The notes below the pieces were generated by a model that searched no databases, had not been told where the DNA came from, and saw only the letters and a program-made list of their open reading frames with translations. Of a DNA stretch of 64,000 nucleotides, positions 38,238-52,560 are shown piece after piece. A program made the translations under genes and the position numbers. How positions within the stretch are numbered: position 1 is the stretch's first letter; every line of letters begins with the position of its first letter. The stretch comes from Sapria himalayana (lineage: Eukaryota; Streptophyta; Magnoliopsida; Malpighiales; Rafflesiaceae): NCBI GenBank assembly GCA_029783825.1, contig JAREIK010000761.1:261829-325828 (forward strand), in the 5' to 3' direction.

Positions 38238-41200
38238 TATGTATTTATCTATCTTTCTGTCTATATATCTATCTATCTGTTTGTCTATCTATCTATCTAT
38301 CTGTCTATCTGTCTATCTATCTATCTATCTAAATAATGATCTATCAACCTTCTAAATATCTATATATCTCTTTATTTATCTATTTATCTATCAATCTATC
38401 TAACTATCTAACTATCTATCTATCTATATATCTATCTATTTATTTATCTTTATATTTATTTTGTTTTTTTCTTTCTAAATTTCTTTATTTAATTCTTCCT
38501 ATCTTTGAATCTTTGTATCTGTCTCTCTACCTAAATATCTATCTATCTTTCGTTCTTTATTTCTTTTTATCGATCAATCTATCTATCTATTTGTGTATTT
38601 ATCTATCTATCTATTTGTTTGTCTATCTATCTATCTATCTACCTATTTATCTATGTGTTTGTATGTCTATATGTCTATCTATCTATCTGTATATCTATAA
38701 TTATTTATATTTGTCTATTTGACTATCTGTATATATGTCTAACTAGCTATCTATCTATATATTTATCTATCTTTCTGTCTAGCTGTCTATATGGTCTATT
38801 TGTTTAAACATCAATCTATATATATGTATATTTATCTATTTATATGTCTATCTGTATATCTATCTATCTATCTATATGTCTATATGTCTATCTTTTTATT
38901 AGTCTATATGTCTATCTATATTTATCTATCTTTATATCTATATATATGTCTATCTATCTATCTATCTGTTTGTCTGTCTGTCTATGTATTTATCTATTTA
39001 TAATTATATCTATCTATCTATCTATCTATGTATCAGCTTATCTATTGATCTGTCTAACTATTTAACTGTCTATCTATATATCTATCTAACTATCTATTTG
39101 TCTATCTATCTAATTATTTATCTGTTTAGTTATCTATATGTATATAAGTGTATCTATCTATCTATCTATTTCTCTGTCTATTTGTGTATCTGTTTATTTT
39201 TCTATATATCTATCTTTCTATTTTTCAATCTATGTATTTATCAATCTATCTGTATACCTTTCTATTTTTTTATCTATTTCTCTATTTGTCTATCTATCTA
39301 TCTATCTAACTATTTCTTTATAAGTCTATCTTTCTTTCTTTCTTTTTGTCTATCAGACTATCAGGCTATCTATCTATCTGTCTATCTATAAATCAATCAA
39401 TATATCTAAATGTAAATCTATCTATCTATCTATCTATTTGTCTATATGACTATTTGTCAATATGTATAGCTATCTATCTTTGTATTTATATATCTATCTG
39501 AATATCTATTTATCTATTATCTATCTATTTATGTTTCTGTCTTTCTATCTATATTTCTATTTATCTTTCTACCTTTCTATCTTTTTATCTTTCTGGCTTT
39601 ATATCAATCTGTCTATGTATCTATATGTATATATGTCTATCTATATATCTATCTATCTTTATAGCTATCTATCTATTTATTTGTTTATCACTCTATCTAT
39701 CTATCTATTTTATATTTGTCTATATATCTAACTATCTACATGTCTACTTTTCTACCTAATACCTGCTACCTATTTAACTATCAAAATGTTTTACTATCTA
39801 CATGTCTACCTATCTACCTGTCTTCTTGTCTATCTGTCTATTTATCTAACTATCTATATGTATATCTGTCTATCTTTATGTCAATGTGTCTATATCGATT
39901 AATCTATCAATCTATATATTTATCTATCTTTCTATATATCTATCTATTTATCTATATGTCTGTCTATCTGTATATCTGTCAATCAATCAATCAATCAATC
40001 TATCTATCTATCTATCTATCTTTCAGTATATCTAACTTTCTATTTATCTATATGTCTATCTATCTATGTATATATCTATTTATCTATATATTTATCTATA
40101 TATCTATCAATCAATCTGTTTATCTCTCTATCCTTCTATCTATCTATTTTTCTATTTGTAATTTGTCTATTTATCAATCTATCTATCTGTCAATGAATCA
40201 ACCTATCTATCTATTTTTTTGTCTATCATCATATCTGTCTATCTATATACATGTTTATCTATCTATATATCTATAAATCTATCTATAAGTCTACCAGTCT
40301 ATTAGACTATTTATCTATCTATCAATTTGTATATCTGTCTGTCTATCTATTTATCTATATATCTATCTATCTATCATTCTATTTGTCTATCTATCTATAT
40401 TTTTATCTGTAAATCTATTTATTTGTCTATCATTCTATCTATATATTTATATATATGTCTGTCTATTTATCTATCTCTCTATCTCTCTACCTACCTACCT
40501 ATCTATCTATTTATCTTTATATCTGGCAGTCTATCTATCTTTCTATCTTTCTATCTATTTGTTTGTCTGTCTATCTATCTATCTATCAGTCTATCTATAT
40601 CTATCTATCTATCTATCTATCTATATGTCTACTTTTCTATCTGTCTATCTATTTATCTATCAATATGTCTATCTATCAATCTGCTTTTCATTCTCTCTGT
40701 CTATCTATTTATCTGTGTATCAAGCAATTTATATATATAACTATTTATCTATATATTTGTCTATCTATCTATATATCAATCAATCTATCAATCTATCTAT
40801 CTACCTTTCTTTCTATTTATATACCTGTCTATATATATTATATACTGTATATATATATATATATATATGTTTGTCTATCTCTCTGTATATCTATCTATCT
40901 ATTTATCTATCTATCTTTCTTTCTAGTTATCTCTCTGTCAATCATTCAACCTATCTATCCATTTATCTATCTATCTTTTTATCTATTTATGTATTTGTGT
41001 ATTTATCTATCTGTTTATCTATCTATCTATCTAATTATCGATCTATATATCTATCTATCTTTATATCTATCTATTTTTGGATTTATCTATCTATCTATAT
41101 ATCTAACTATCTATTTATCTATAAGTCTATCAATTTTTCTATCTATCTAATATAATATATATTTATCTATCTGTCTATCTATCTATATGTCTATGTATCT

Positions 41201-43027
41201 ATCTATCTATCTATCTATCTCTCTGTCTATCTATTTTTCTTTCTATCTATTTATCTAATTATCTTTTTATATATCTATCTATCTTAATTTCTATCTATCT
41301 ATATGTCTATCTATGTATTTGTTTATTTATATATCTCTTTAAATATCTATCTTTTTAATTATTTATGTGCCTAATTATCTGTCTAATATTGTATCTATCT
41401 TACTTTCTTTGTATCTATCTATCTATTTATCTATCTATCTATTTATCTTCATATCTCTATCTATCTATCTATCTATCTATCTTTTTATCTTCCTATCTAT
41501 CTATCTTTCTATCTATTTGGCTATATATCTATATGATCTATCCATCTTTCTTTCTCTATTTGTCCATCTATCTTTCTATGTTACTTTCTTTCTATATATC
41601 TATCTATCTGTCTGTCTGTCTGTTTGTCAATTTATCTCTCTATCTCTCTCTCTTTCTCTCTCTATCTAATGGTCTATCTATCTATTTATCTATTTTTTTA
41701 TCTATATATCTATCTTTCTGTCTGTCTGTCTATCTATCTTTCTATCAAGCTACCTATTCATCTATCTATTTATTTGTCAATATATCTATTTGTCTATATA
41801 TCTTTATATCTATCTTTCTTTCTATCATTCCTTCTATCTATCTATATGTATATCTATCTATCATTTTATTCATATATTTGTCTATCTATCTTTTATCTAT
41901 CTATCTATCTGTCTACCAATCTATCTATCTTTCTATCTATATATGTATCTATCTATTTGTCTATCTATTTAACTATCTATATAGCTATCTATTTGTCTTT
42001 ATATCTTTGAATTGATTTATCTATCTATCAATTTATCTATCTATCTAAATATCTATTAGTATACTATCTATTTGTCTATTTGTCTATCAGACTATGTTTC
42101 TATCTATCTATTTTTTTATTTATCTATCTACATATATGTATATCTTTCTATATGTCTTTCTATCTATCTATCTATCAATCTACCTATCTATCTCTCTTTA
42201 TCTGTCTATCTATCTACCAATCAATCAATCTATCTATCTATCATTCTATTAGTCTATTAGTCTATATGTCTATCTATCAATTTTTCTATCTATATATCTA
42301 TCTATTTATCTATCTATTGATCAATTAATCAATCAATCAAAGAAACTATGTATTAATAAATAAATAAATCAATCTATCTATCTATCTATCTGTCTGTCTG
42401 TCTAGCTATTTATATATCTTTCTATCTATCAATTTGTCCATCTTTCTATCTATCATTCTATCTATTAATGTAATTATCTATATATCTATCTATATATCAG
42501 TAAATTTGTCAATCAATAAATTAATCTATCTATCTAACTATCTATCTGTCTATCTGTTTACTTTCGTTCTTTCTATAGATCTAGCTATCTATCTATCTTT
42601 CTCTCTCTCTATCTAACTATTTCTCTATTTTTCTATCTATCGACCTGTCTATCTATCTATCTTTTTATCTGTCTATTAATTTGCCTATCTGTCTATCTAT
42701 CTATCTATTTTTCTATCTATTTGACTATCTATCTATCTATCTATCTCTCTATCTATCAATTTGTCTATCAATCTATTTGTCTATATGTCTTTCTTTTTAT
42801 CTATATATTTATCTATCTGACTATGTGTCTATGTGTCTATATGACTATTTATCTATCTATCTATCTTTCTAGCTTTATATGTGTCTCTTTATCTATCTAG
42901 CTATCTATCTATATGTCTATCTATTTGTTTATTTATATATTTGTCTATCTGTTTATCTATCTATCTATCTACCTTTCTATCTTATATCTATCTATTTATA
43001 TATCTATCTATCTATCAATTTTTTCTA
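38238..43027 (+). repeat. Imperfect (TCTA)n microsatellite block 5 (4.8 kb)
   Basis: The largest block, with no other sequence for 4.8 kb. Unit variants include TTTA, TCTG, TTTG, TCAA and short TATA runs; TCAA clusters (for example about 39979-40000 and 42320-42340) recur. It lies between the 5' terminus of C and the degraded left terminus of D. Confidence 0.97.
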
Positions 43028-44740
43028 CGCTATAAGAAATTATCTTTTATAGCTACGAAAATTTAGCTCGTAAAATAATCCCTAGCTAATTTGTGAGAGA
43101 TTATCTAGGGAATAGCAAGAGATATTGATTTTATATTGAATAACAAATTTGGGATAGATTAGAGACCAAAATTTTCGATGGAAAAATGTCCCTAGCTAAT
43201 ATTTTCATAAATTTTTGCACAATGATTGGCGGCAAATTTAGCAATGACATTAGATATGGATTTTCCCTAACTAATTAGCTCGACAAAAAATCTCTAGCTA
43301 AATTGTTATCTGGATTAATATTTTTATAATTATATATTAATAACAAGCGATTAGTCCTTAAATTATTATTTTCACAAAAAATATATATTTAGCTACGGAT
43401 TTTCCCTAGTTATTTAGCTCGAAATTATATATATCATTAATCTCTACTGAATTATTTTTTTTTGTTTTTTATATTATTTGTTTTAATATATGATGAAATT
43501 GTGTATTAAAGTTTTGTCATGGTCTACGGATGTGAGATCCTTGAAAGACACCTTCTCCTCATATAATTATAAAAATAAGATATTATAAATAAATAATTTC
43601 AAATATATATAAATATGAATAACAATTTATATTAATAAAGACTAAAATAACTATTTTTATGATAATAAAATTTTAAAAAAATATAAATAATATTTCTTGA
43701 ATTAATTTATAAAGATGTTTAAATATTTGTTTTAATAAATAAATTAAATAATTAATTCTATAATTATAAACATTTTTTAAAATATTTGAAATAATAAATG
43801 AACATACATAAACATTTGTGTTAATAAAAACCTAAACTCATTATTTATATGCTTCTAAAACAAATATTTACAAAAAAAAATCTAAATTAACAAATAAACA
43901 AGTAAATATTTATATTAATAAAACTTTTAAAAAAAATTAATGATTGTAGAAATTTTTATAAAAAATTATTACTAAAAGTTTTGAAATATTTAAATTATAA
44001 AAAAATTATATTTTTCATTAAATTTAAAATAAAATAAATAGATATTTAAGGATAAATAAATTGATGTTTTAATTACATCCAAAAACTTTAACGAGTTATA
44101 CTAAAAATATCTCCTAGTGTTTATTAAAGGAATACTTCAGGTATTTTTTTACGATTTAAAAAAAGTTTTGAAAAATATTTCTATTAATAATTTTTGTTCT
44201 CAATGCAATTAAAATTATTTTATTAATACTTTTGAAAATCACTACCAAACTGATCCTATGTTGATTTTAATTGAAGTTTTATTTTTGCCTCTACTAAAAT
44301 TTATAAGAAATAAAACATCGGGTAAATTATTATAGTAAATTAAAAAGAAAATAAAAAATAATATTAAATTTAAAATAAAATATGCAATCTTAAAATAACA
44401 AATAAATAAATAAATATTAATATTTTAAAATTTAAACAAGTTAAATATGAACGATAACCTAATTGGTGGCCAACCAAAATAGCATCAAGGAGGCAATATT
44501 TTCTGTATTTTCTGTATTTAAACAAGTATCATGAATCATAACCTAATTAGTGTTCTTTCAATTTGAAGACCTCATGTTGTGTTAGCATTTGTTGCATTAT
44601 TTTGTCCATGCTTTTAGTTTTTGACGATGAATAGAATATATGATTTTTGAAATTGGTTTGATGATCTAACTTGATAATTTTGATCAATCTCACACAAGAT
44701 AATTTTTTTCCATTTATTTTTTTGAAAATTTTAAGGTCGC
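43028..44740 (+). other. Element D 5' terminal and non-coding region
   Basis: The first 450 bp carry CCCTAGCTAA, TATCTAGGGA and GCTCGACAAAAAATC-type subterminal motifs and follow element A 1977-2520 closely. The remainder is AT-rich without genes. Confidence 0.65.
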
Positions 44741-44778
44741 TATTCTTACCATTTATTAATATTAGGTATCCACTTTAG

Positions 44779-45225
44779 CAGGTGATAGGAGGAACTATGT
44801 ACCTAGGATTGACTTTAACAACCGAGAAAAAATGCAAGTGAGTCCTTGGAATCTACTGCTCAACAAATTTCTTATTTTATATCAATCAGATATCTTTTAG
44901 TAAACTCTCTAGAGTATCTTTTATTAATTTTATTTTTATTATGTTATAATTACATGTTGATTACTTAATACCATGATACTGAATTTGTTCAATTTTCCTA
45001 TATCTATCGAGACTGTTAGTTTATTCACTGGACCTAATTTTTTCTGCATTTGCCCCATGGGCAACTTTTCTTTTGACCAAGGTTAGTATGATTAAATGTC
45101 AACTTTTTGTCTTCCTTTCATTTTTAAACTCAAGATTGATTTGATGATATTACTTTTGTAATACAAGAAGTTAAGGGTGTTGGTGCAAAGCTAACAGCAG
45201 CAACTTTTTTGGCATTGGTAAATCA
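44779..45225 (+). pseudogene. Exon-like blocks of an unidentified captured gene
   Basis: Three blocks stand out from the AT-rich background and have splice-like borders. Block a (44779-44837, before GTGAGT) can read VIGGTMYLGLTLTTEKK. Block b (about 45021-45081, before GTTAGT) can read SLDLIFSAFAPWATFLLTK. Block c (about 45171-45222, before GTAAAT) can read VKGVGAKLTAATFLAL. The hydrophobic character of b and c suggests part of a membrane protein. I do not recognise the family and the frame linking the blocks is uncertain. By analogy with A and B it is probably gene-fragment cargo. Confidence 0.4.
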
Positions 45226-46809
45226 TACAAGCATTGTTAATTCTACAGCATGTTTGAATGTAAATATTCTGAAAAAATATGCATAAATTAGGTTATAGAT
45301 ATTTAAAAAGTGGAAATAGGTTGGTGAACCATTATGTACAACACCATAAACCATGAAAAATAATTTAACGATAATCTCAACTTCCATTCAAGTTGGCATA
45401 CATACAATATAAATACCAAGCTTACTTGAGAAAGAATTGATATTAGGATTATATAAAATTTTTATGAATGCTAGCTGATCACAAATAATGCATAGGATGA
45501 AACGTTAGTATTCTCTTAAATATTATTGTTTAAATTATTGTTTAACACTATATATTTTATTTATTCATGAACAATTTAATTCAAAGCAAATCATATACTT
45601 TATAGTTTATGATTCAAAAGAGTTTACAAGTGATCAAAGTTTTGACTTTTTATTATGCTTGTGTTAGAGATGATATTTTTGGGTTATGCCAAATTAATTA
45701 TTAGTTTAATTGGCAATTAAGTTCGGCAAAACTAATATCTCAGAGAGTTTGGTTGCTCACAATGATTTAGTAGGCCAAAAATACTCAACCTAGATAATTG
45801 TTGCCTAGTTTGCAAGTGAATAATGACTCGGGTTGTGCTACTTGAATTGTCAAGTTGACATTGTTTTTTGTTAAAATATAATACATTTTTATATTATCAA
45901 GAGATAATACTTAAATATTTATTTTAAAAATTATAAAAATTATTAACCTTTTGCTTAAAACTTATTTCCAACTCAAATTTGAATACTCATATAATCAAGA
46001 ATATTCATAATTAGTGAAAGAATTGTTGAGTTTTGCTATTCTTTCACACATTCAAATAAATATATGTGCAACTAAGAGAATAGTGATATGCATAATGATG
46101 CTATACTAAAGTTTGTTTCTCATGCTATATAATTCATTTAATTTTCTATTTGAAAACTTTACGAAAAATATAGTAGATTCTAAATTATTTTATAGTTTGA
46201 AAATATAATAAATTACAATTAACAGTCCAAATTATAAAAAAAATAAAATTTACGCCCAATTAATAGTCCGAATTATAAAAAATTTCATGTCCATGCTTAA
46301 CAAATAAATTAGAATTAAAAGACATGAGTGTTCTGTTTGTGTTTATTGTATAATTTTGATAAAATTAAATTCATTAAATTTAATATTGTTCATATTTTTT
46401 TATCACAACCTCCTTAATTTTGATAAAAGTAAAGAAAAAATTAATTTTTTTCATGTAAAAAAAACCATCCTCAATTAAAATATAAAATATGAGCTACTCA
46501 TGGTGATGCTGATTACTAATTTTTTTTTTGATAGTTTAATATTGTTTCAAAATAATTTGTTATTGTTGTTAGATGTTATTAGACGTAGTGAAAATTATTT
46601 AATGGTGCATTAGAATAATATTAAAAAAATACCTAATCATGCTAAAAAATACATCAAAATAAAAGATTTTTACTTTCAGGTAAACTCAAAAAATACTTTT
46701 ATTCTTTTTGTATATTTCATGATTTGAAAAAAAAAATAAAAACAAAAAATCTATTTTCAAAAACTCTAGAGGTATATTGTTTTGGAAAATAGTATGCTCG
46801 ATTTGTAGC
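45226..46809. other. Element D interior, no recognisable gene
   Basis: AT-rich sequence with no supportable coding signal. The phrase 'aagagaatagtgat' at about 46075 resembles the post-minisatellite landmark seen at about 47360 and 5065. Confidence 0.35.
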
Positions 46810-47207
46810 AATATAATATTTATATAAATCATATAAACACATAAAATTATATACAAACATTTATACATTTATATAATTGTATGACTATATATATATATAT
46901 ATGTGGTCATACTTTAATATATATAAACATATAACATTATATATATACAATGATATATTTATATAAACTTATAATGTTATATATATATATATTTATACAT
47001 ATGTATAAATGTTTATATATATTTATACAATATTTACATAATAGTATCCATTTAAATAATTGTTTATATAACATTTATATAACATATAAAATATTTATAC
47101 ATATTTATAATCATTTATATAGCACATAAATTTTTATATATAAATATAATCTGTTTAATGTTTATATAAATGTGATATATATACTATATAATATTTATAA
47201 AAGTGTT

Positions 47208-47250
<43 letters not shown>

Positions 47251-47340
47251 CATTTATAAAAATATTTTAAACACAACATTATATCTAAACAATTATACAT
47301 TTATATAATCATTAGCCATTATATATAAAAGTTTATGCTT
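46810..47340 (+). repeat. TATA-type minisatellite in element D with (AT)n(GT)n
   Basis: TATATAAA/TTTATATA-type units like those of A and C. A short (AT)n(GT)n run occurs at 47210-47248. Confidence 0.7.
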
Positions 47341-48637
47341 TAATATAAATGTGCAATTGAAAGAATAGTGATGTGTAATATGATGCTTGTATGCATACAC
47401 AAAAGATTATCTCTATAATTTATATATCATATTTAGAAATGATACATCATAGAGGGATATTAGTAGTTTTATCTATAAATGAGGCAGAGTATTATTAGGT
47501 ATTGAGGGAGACAAGAAAATTAACATTTTCATTTAGGAGTCTTCATAGAGCTCCTCTATCATGATGCTTACATTAAAGAAGTAAACAAATCTTTTTTAAA
47601 AAATTATTGTTGATACTTCTCATTTATTATGTACTATAGTTATCGTAACTCATCTTTTTACTTAGATGTATAATTATTATTTCAGAAGTTAATAATCATA
47701 GTATAGAAAATTATTTTTTGCTTAATATTTTCTACTTGTTTTTTTAAAATATTAAAATAGCTACTAAAAAATTATCTAAAATCATTTATTATAGTAATAT
47801 ACAAGTTAAATTTGGATGCTTTTATCTTTTTTTTTTAATTTTTGGATTTATTTGTAGTCTTATTTTTTTTGAATTATATTTTTAAGTAATTAATTTTTAA
47901 ATTTATTTTTTTGGATAATGTTAAGATTATATATTTTTTTAATTTTTATGGTTTGATATTTTATTAGTTGTTTGAATATTATTGATATGTTACTTATTCA
48001 TTATTTACTTGGTTATTTTTTTTTATTTAATTGAGTTGTTATAAATTTTGTATGGTTATACATTTATACAATTTATCAATGGTTATATGAAATAATATGT
48101 ATTTTAAATAAATGAATTAAAATGAAAATTTAATTACTAATTAATAGTTTTCATGGTTATTAGTAATATTATTTATTTTCTCCAATGTTATAACCATAGA
48201 TTAATTTTTTTATTTCTGAAATTTATTTGATTAATATATAAATAGTATTATAAAACATAACAATAAATATTTCATAAATTATTAAGCATAAATTTATCTA
48301 TTTATGAAATAATATAATTAATGGTTAAATATAAAATAATTTCATTTTCTAATATTTTTCATCTCTGACTCGTCTCTCCCCCATCTGGTCATCTCTACAT
48401 AATTAGGTTAGTTCACTTCTAAAAATACCTTCGAGTCTTAGAGCACACTACCATCGCACCATCATTTTGAATAACCATATTAAACAAAGAATGTCTCTCT
48501 CTCTCTCTCTGTGTTTTTTTTTTATTTTCAGTATAATTTAATGAGAAATTAATAATGGGTTTTGCAATTTTAAAATCAGCAGTGAGCTAAATGGTGTTTT
48601 TTGTTGAGGTCAAATGTGTTGATGATAAATTGGTAGA
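47341..48637. other. Element D non-coding region, rearranged relative to A
   Basis: Sequence at 48030-48350 matches A at about 3650-4000, yet here it lies after the minisatellite, whereas in A it lies before it. A (CT)n run sits at about 48491-48509. No gene is seen. Confidence 0.45.
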
Positions 48638-48717
48638 GTGAACTTTTTTTTTAATGATTATTTTTTTAAGGTTTAATGAATTTCAAATCAACACAAAGTG
48701 TTCTAGCTCTAAAATTG
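48638..48717 (+). repeat. Left copy of an approximately 80-bp direct repeat flanking the copia element
   Basis: It starts GTGAACTTTTTT and ends GCTCTAAAATT, immediately outside the left LTR. The right copy lies at 52822-52903, immediately outside the right LTR. The two are about 90% identical by eye, with the same order of landmarks (AATGATT, TTTAATG, ATTTCAAATCAACA, AAAGTGT, CTAGCTCTAAAATT). Confidence 0.85.
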
Positions 48718-48968
48718 TGAAATAGAAGGACAAGAGAGCGAGAGATATAAGAGAAACAAGGGAGAGATTTTTTATTACTTCAAGACTCATACAAAGGCTC
48801 CCTATTTATAGGGTTTAATGCATGAATACATATTAAATGTACCAATGAATACATATTAATCCATGCCAATTAATACACATTAATGTATGAATAATAAGAG
48901 TCACAAGAATATCAATTGTCAAGACATTGATGGAGAGTTTATGGACATCCATAATATTGTTCATAATA
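48718..48968 (-). repeat. Copia 3' LTR
   Basis: It lies next to the polypurine tract. On the minus strand it begins TATTATGAACAATATTATGG, where TG has become TA, and it ends in CA. It is easily aligned with the other LTR, with scattered substitutions and small indels. Confidence 0.85.
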
Positions 48969-49091
48969 CTCCCCTTGGATGTCCATGATACTGCCTCATT
49001 AAAAACCTTTACCGAAAATCCTAGTGGGACAAAATCATGGTAAAGGAAAAAAGAGTACAGTATAAAAAATTTACTCCTCCTCTTCGCAACA

Positions 49092-52000
49092 TCACCTTAA
49101 ATCTCTGAGCCTACGCATTCTAGTGCTATGAACTAGCCTTTCAAATGTTATAGTAGGTAGAACCTTGGTGAATAAATCTACTATATTATTAGTTGAACAA
49201 ATTGATTGAACATCAATATCACATTTCTTTTGTAGATCATGAGTGAAAAAAAAATTTGGTGATATATGTTTTGTTTTATCCCCTTTAATGTAACCATTTT
49301 TTAATTGAACAATGCATGCAACATTATCTTCATACAAGATCGTAGGGACCCCCTTGCTAAAAGAAAAAGTACATAACCCTCGAATATGATGTATTACAGA
49401 TCTTAACCAAAAATATTCCCTACTTGCTTCATGAATTACTAAGATCTCTACATGATTAGATATGGCAGGTAATTAATTATTTCATAGAATGTCATGAAAT
49501 GGCTGTATCACCACATGTGAACAAATAGCCTATTTGTGATCGATCATAATGAGGATCAGACATATATCCCACATCTACATAACCAATTAATTATGCTTTG
49601 GGTTCATTGAGATAGTATAGGTACGTATCCCCATACCTCGAAGATACGTCACTATATGTTTAACTCCATTCCAATATCTTTTTGTTGGACAAGAACTATA
49701 TCTTGCTAACAAATTTACAAAAAATGATATATCAATTCGTGTGTGACTTGCAAGATACATTAGTGCTCCATTAACACTAAGATATGGTACTTTAGGACCA
49801 AGAAGCTCTTCATCATCAATCCAATGTCGAAAAGGATCATTATTCAAATCTAATGACCTTACAACCATTGAAGTGCTCAATGGATGGGCATTATCATTAA
49901 AGAATTGTTTTAACACCTTTAATATATAAGCTGATTGATGAACAAAAATTCTTTTCTCTAAGTGTTCAATCTCCAAACCAAGGCAATTTTTTGTTTTTTT
50001 CGAGATTTTTCATCTCAAATTCTTTCTTTAAGTTGCAAATTACTTCTGAAAGCTCATTCATAGTTCCAATAATAATCAAGTCATCAACATAAACTATAAT
50101 TATAACAAACTCAGATCCAGATCTTTTAATAAATACACATGAGCAAAGTGGATCATTCTTATACCCTTTTCATAATAAATATTCACTATGACAATTATTT
50201 CACATGCATCTAGATTGCTTCAACCCATATAAAGATCTAAATAATTTTATCTAGTAAAGTCCTCGAGGACTTGAATTATGTGGTGCAAGCAATTTTAATC
50301 CTTCTAGGGTTTTCATGTAAATGTCACTGTTAAGTGGTCCTTATAAATAAGCTATAACTACATCCACTATAGAGTATTACTTCTCTTCATAATCAATGCC
50401 AGATCTTTGAGAGAATCCTTGTCAAACTAATCGTGCCTTATATTTGACAATTTTATTTGTCGCGCCTCATTTTCATACCAATACTCATTTGTATCCTACA
50501 TGTTTGACACCATCATGTGTATGTACGATAGAATCAAAATTTTGGTGTTTTGAAAGAGAATTCAATTCTACTTCAATTACATCTTTCCATTTTGGTCAAT
50601 CATTTCTCTGTCTATATTCCTTGATAGAATTTGGCTCAAGGTTTTTATTATCATTAACAATGTTGAGTTCCATATTATAAGCAAATATTTCATCGACAGC
50701 AATTATATTCTGATTCCATCTTTGGCCAGTTGTGACATAGTTTATCGAGATCTCTTGATTGTCAAAAGATTTAGGTACCTGAATTTTTTCTGGAATTACA
50801 TTTGAGGACTCTTCTAGAGCTATCAATTCCTCAACTTGATTCTTTGATCATTTTCTTTTCTGAAGATTTTTATCTTAGGAACCAACTTGTTGACCACATT
50901 TCACTGATGCTTTAGGTTCATTAGCAATAGATTGTCCTACCGGGACTTCAATTCTAATTGGAGCATTAGTAGTTGGCATGTAACATATATATACTCTCTT
51001 AGGATTAGTAAATATATCTGGTAATTAATTTGCTAAATTTTGCAAATGAATACTATTTTGAACTTCTAGTTCACATTTCTTTGTGTGAGGGTCAAGATGA
51101 GATAACAACAATTAATTCTAACTAATAGCTTTTTAGAACTATTTATTTTCTTTCTTTAAAGTTGGAAAATCTGATTTATCAAAATGACAAACAAAAAAAT
51201 GAGCCATAATTATATTTCAAGTTGTTGGCTCTAAATATTTGATTATCGATGGAGATTCATATCCAATATGTATTCCCACTCTTTTTTGGGGACTCATCTT
51301 AGTGCGTTGTGGTGGAGTAATCAGAACATATACCACACACCCAAAAATCCTTAGATGGAAAATATTTGGTTCTCAATAAAAACTAATTGTAAAGGAAAGA
51401 ACTCATGATAATTTATTGGTCTAATATGAATCAGTACTACTATATACAAAATAGCATGGCCCCAAGCAGAAGTTGGGAGCTTCATCCTTATTAGTAATGG
51501 CCTTGTAATCAATTGAAAGCATTTAATAAATGATTCTTCAAGACCATTTTGTGTATGAACATATGCTAAAAGATGTTCACCAGTTATTCTAATAGACATA
51601 TAATAATCATTAATAGCTTGGAAAGTAAATTCTCCAGAATTATCAAGATGAATTGACTTAATCAGATAATCTAGAAAATGAGCCCATAACCAAATTATTC
51701 GAGCAAAAAATCTAGCAAATGCTCTGTTATATGTTAATAACAAACATACATGTGACCATCTCATTGATGTATCAATCATAATCATAAAATATCAAAATGG
51801 TTCACATGGTGGATGAATAGGCCCACATATATCGCCTTGTATATGCTGCAAAAATTCAAGGGGTTATGTCCTTATTTTTGTTGGTGAAGGCCTTATAATT
51901 AACTTCCCTTGAGAATAAGCAGCACTTGAAAACTCATTGGATAAAAAATCTTTTGATTTTTCATTGAATACCCACTTGAATTTTTATTGATTCTCTATAT

Positions 52001-52560
52001 CATTATAGACATAGGATATCCCAATAAGTCATGCCAAACAATAAAATTATTTTCATCAGTAAACTTTTGGTTTACTATGACATGTGTCTCAAATGTGCTT
52101 ATGTTTGTGTAGTACAAACTAGAAAAAAAATGGGAAATTTTCTCAATATATTTTTTATACCTGAGACAAAATTAGTATTATATAAATACTCAGTGTTATC
52201 TTTATTCGTAGTCTAAATATGATATCTATTTCGTCAAATATCTTTAAAACTCAATAAAATTTTTTGAGACTTTGTAAAATATAATGCATCATCAATATGA
52301 ATTTTGTTCCTCCGAGTAACAATATATTAGCTTTTCTAAAGCCCTCAATCAATTTTTTACCATCCAATATTGTATTTATATCTAATCCTTGCATTATGAA
52401 AAAGGAAAAAATATATATCTTTAAGTATAGTATGTGTTAATGCACTATCTGTGAGACATATATCATTATCACCGATTGAGGATCCCACCAAAAGAGTTTC
52501 TATATTCTTCAATATAACTCTTGAAAATCATATTGGAGCTTCATTCTGATAATGTATTAT
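49092..52560 (-). pseudogene. Copia polyprotein pseudogene (protease-integrase-RT-RNase H)
   Basis: Minus-strand order: a protease-like piece (about 52480-52400; CLTDSALTHTILKD with the Asp-Ser-[AG] active-site pattern); the integrase core (51785-51351; IHLDNSGEFTFQAINDY, HTQNGLEESFIK and PTSAWGHAIL); reverse transcriptase (about 50560-49587) with the YVDDL catalytic motif at about 50082-50093, then FVHQSAYILKVLKQF and YLSVNGALMYLASHTRIDIS; and RNase H (49337-49092; YEDNVACIVQLKNGYIKGDK and STNNIVDLFTKVLP). These are hallmark copia motifs. In-frame stops and frameshifts split it, and gag is absent, so it is not autonomous. Confidence 0.88.

Noticed and set aside
16439..38240. TAT/TAT target-site duplication proving B1 and C are the two ends of one element
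   Set aside because: In a TCTA tract only four trimers are common, so a match is expected by chance about one time in four. Both also carry their own terminal exon. Kept only as weak support for the inversion model.
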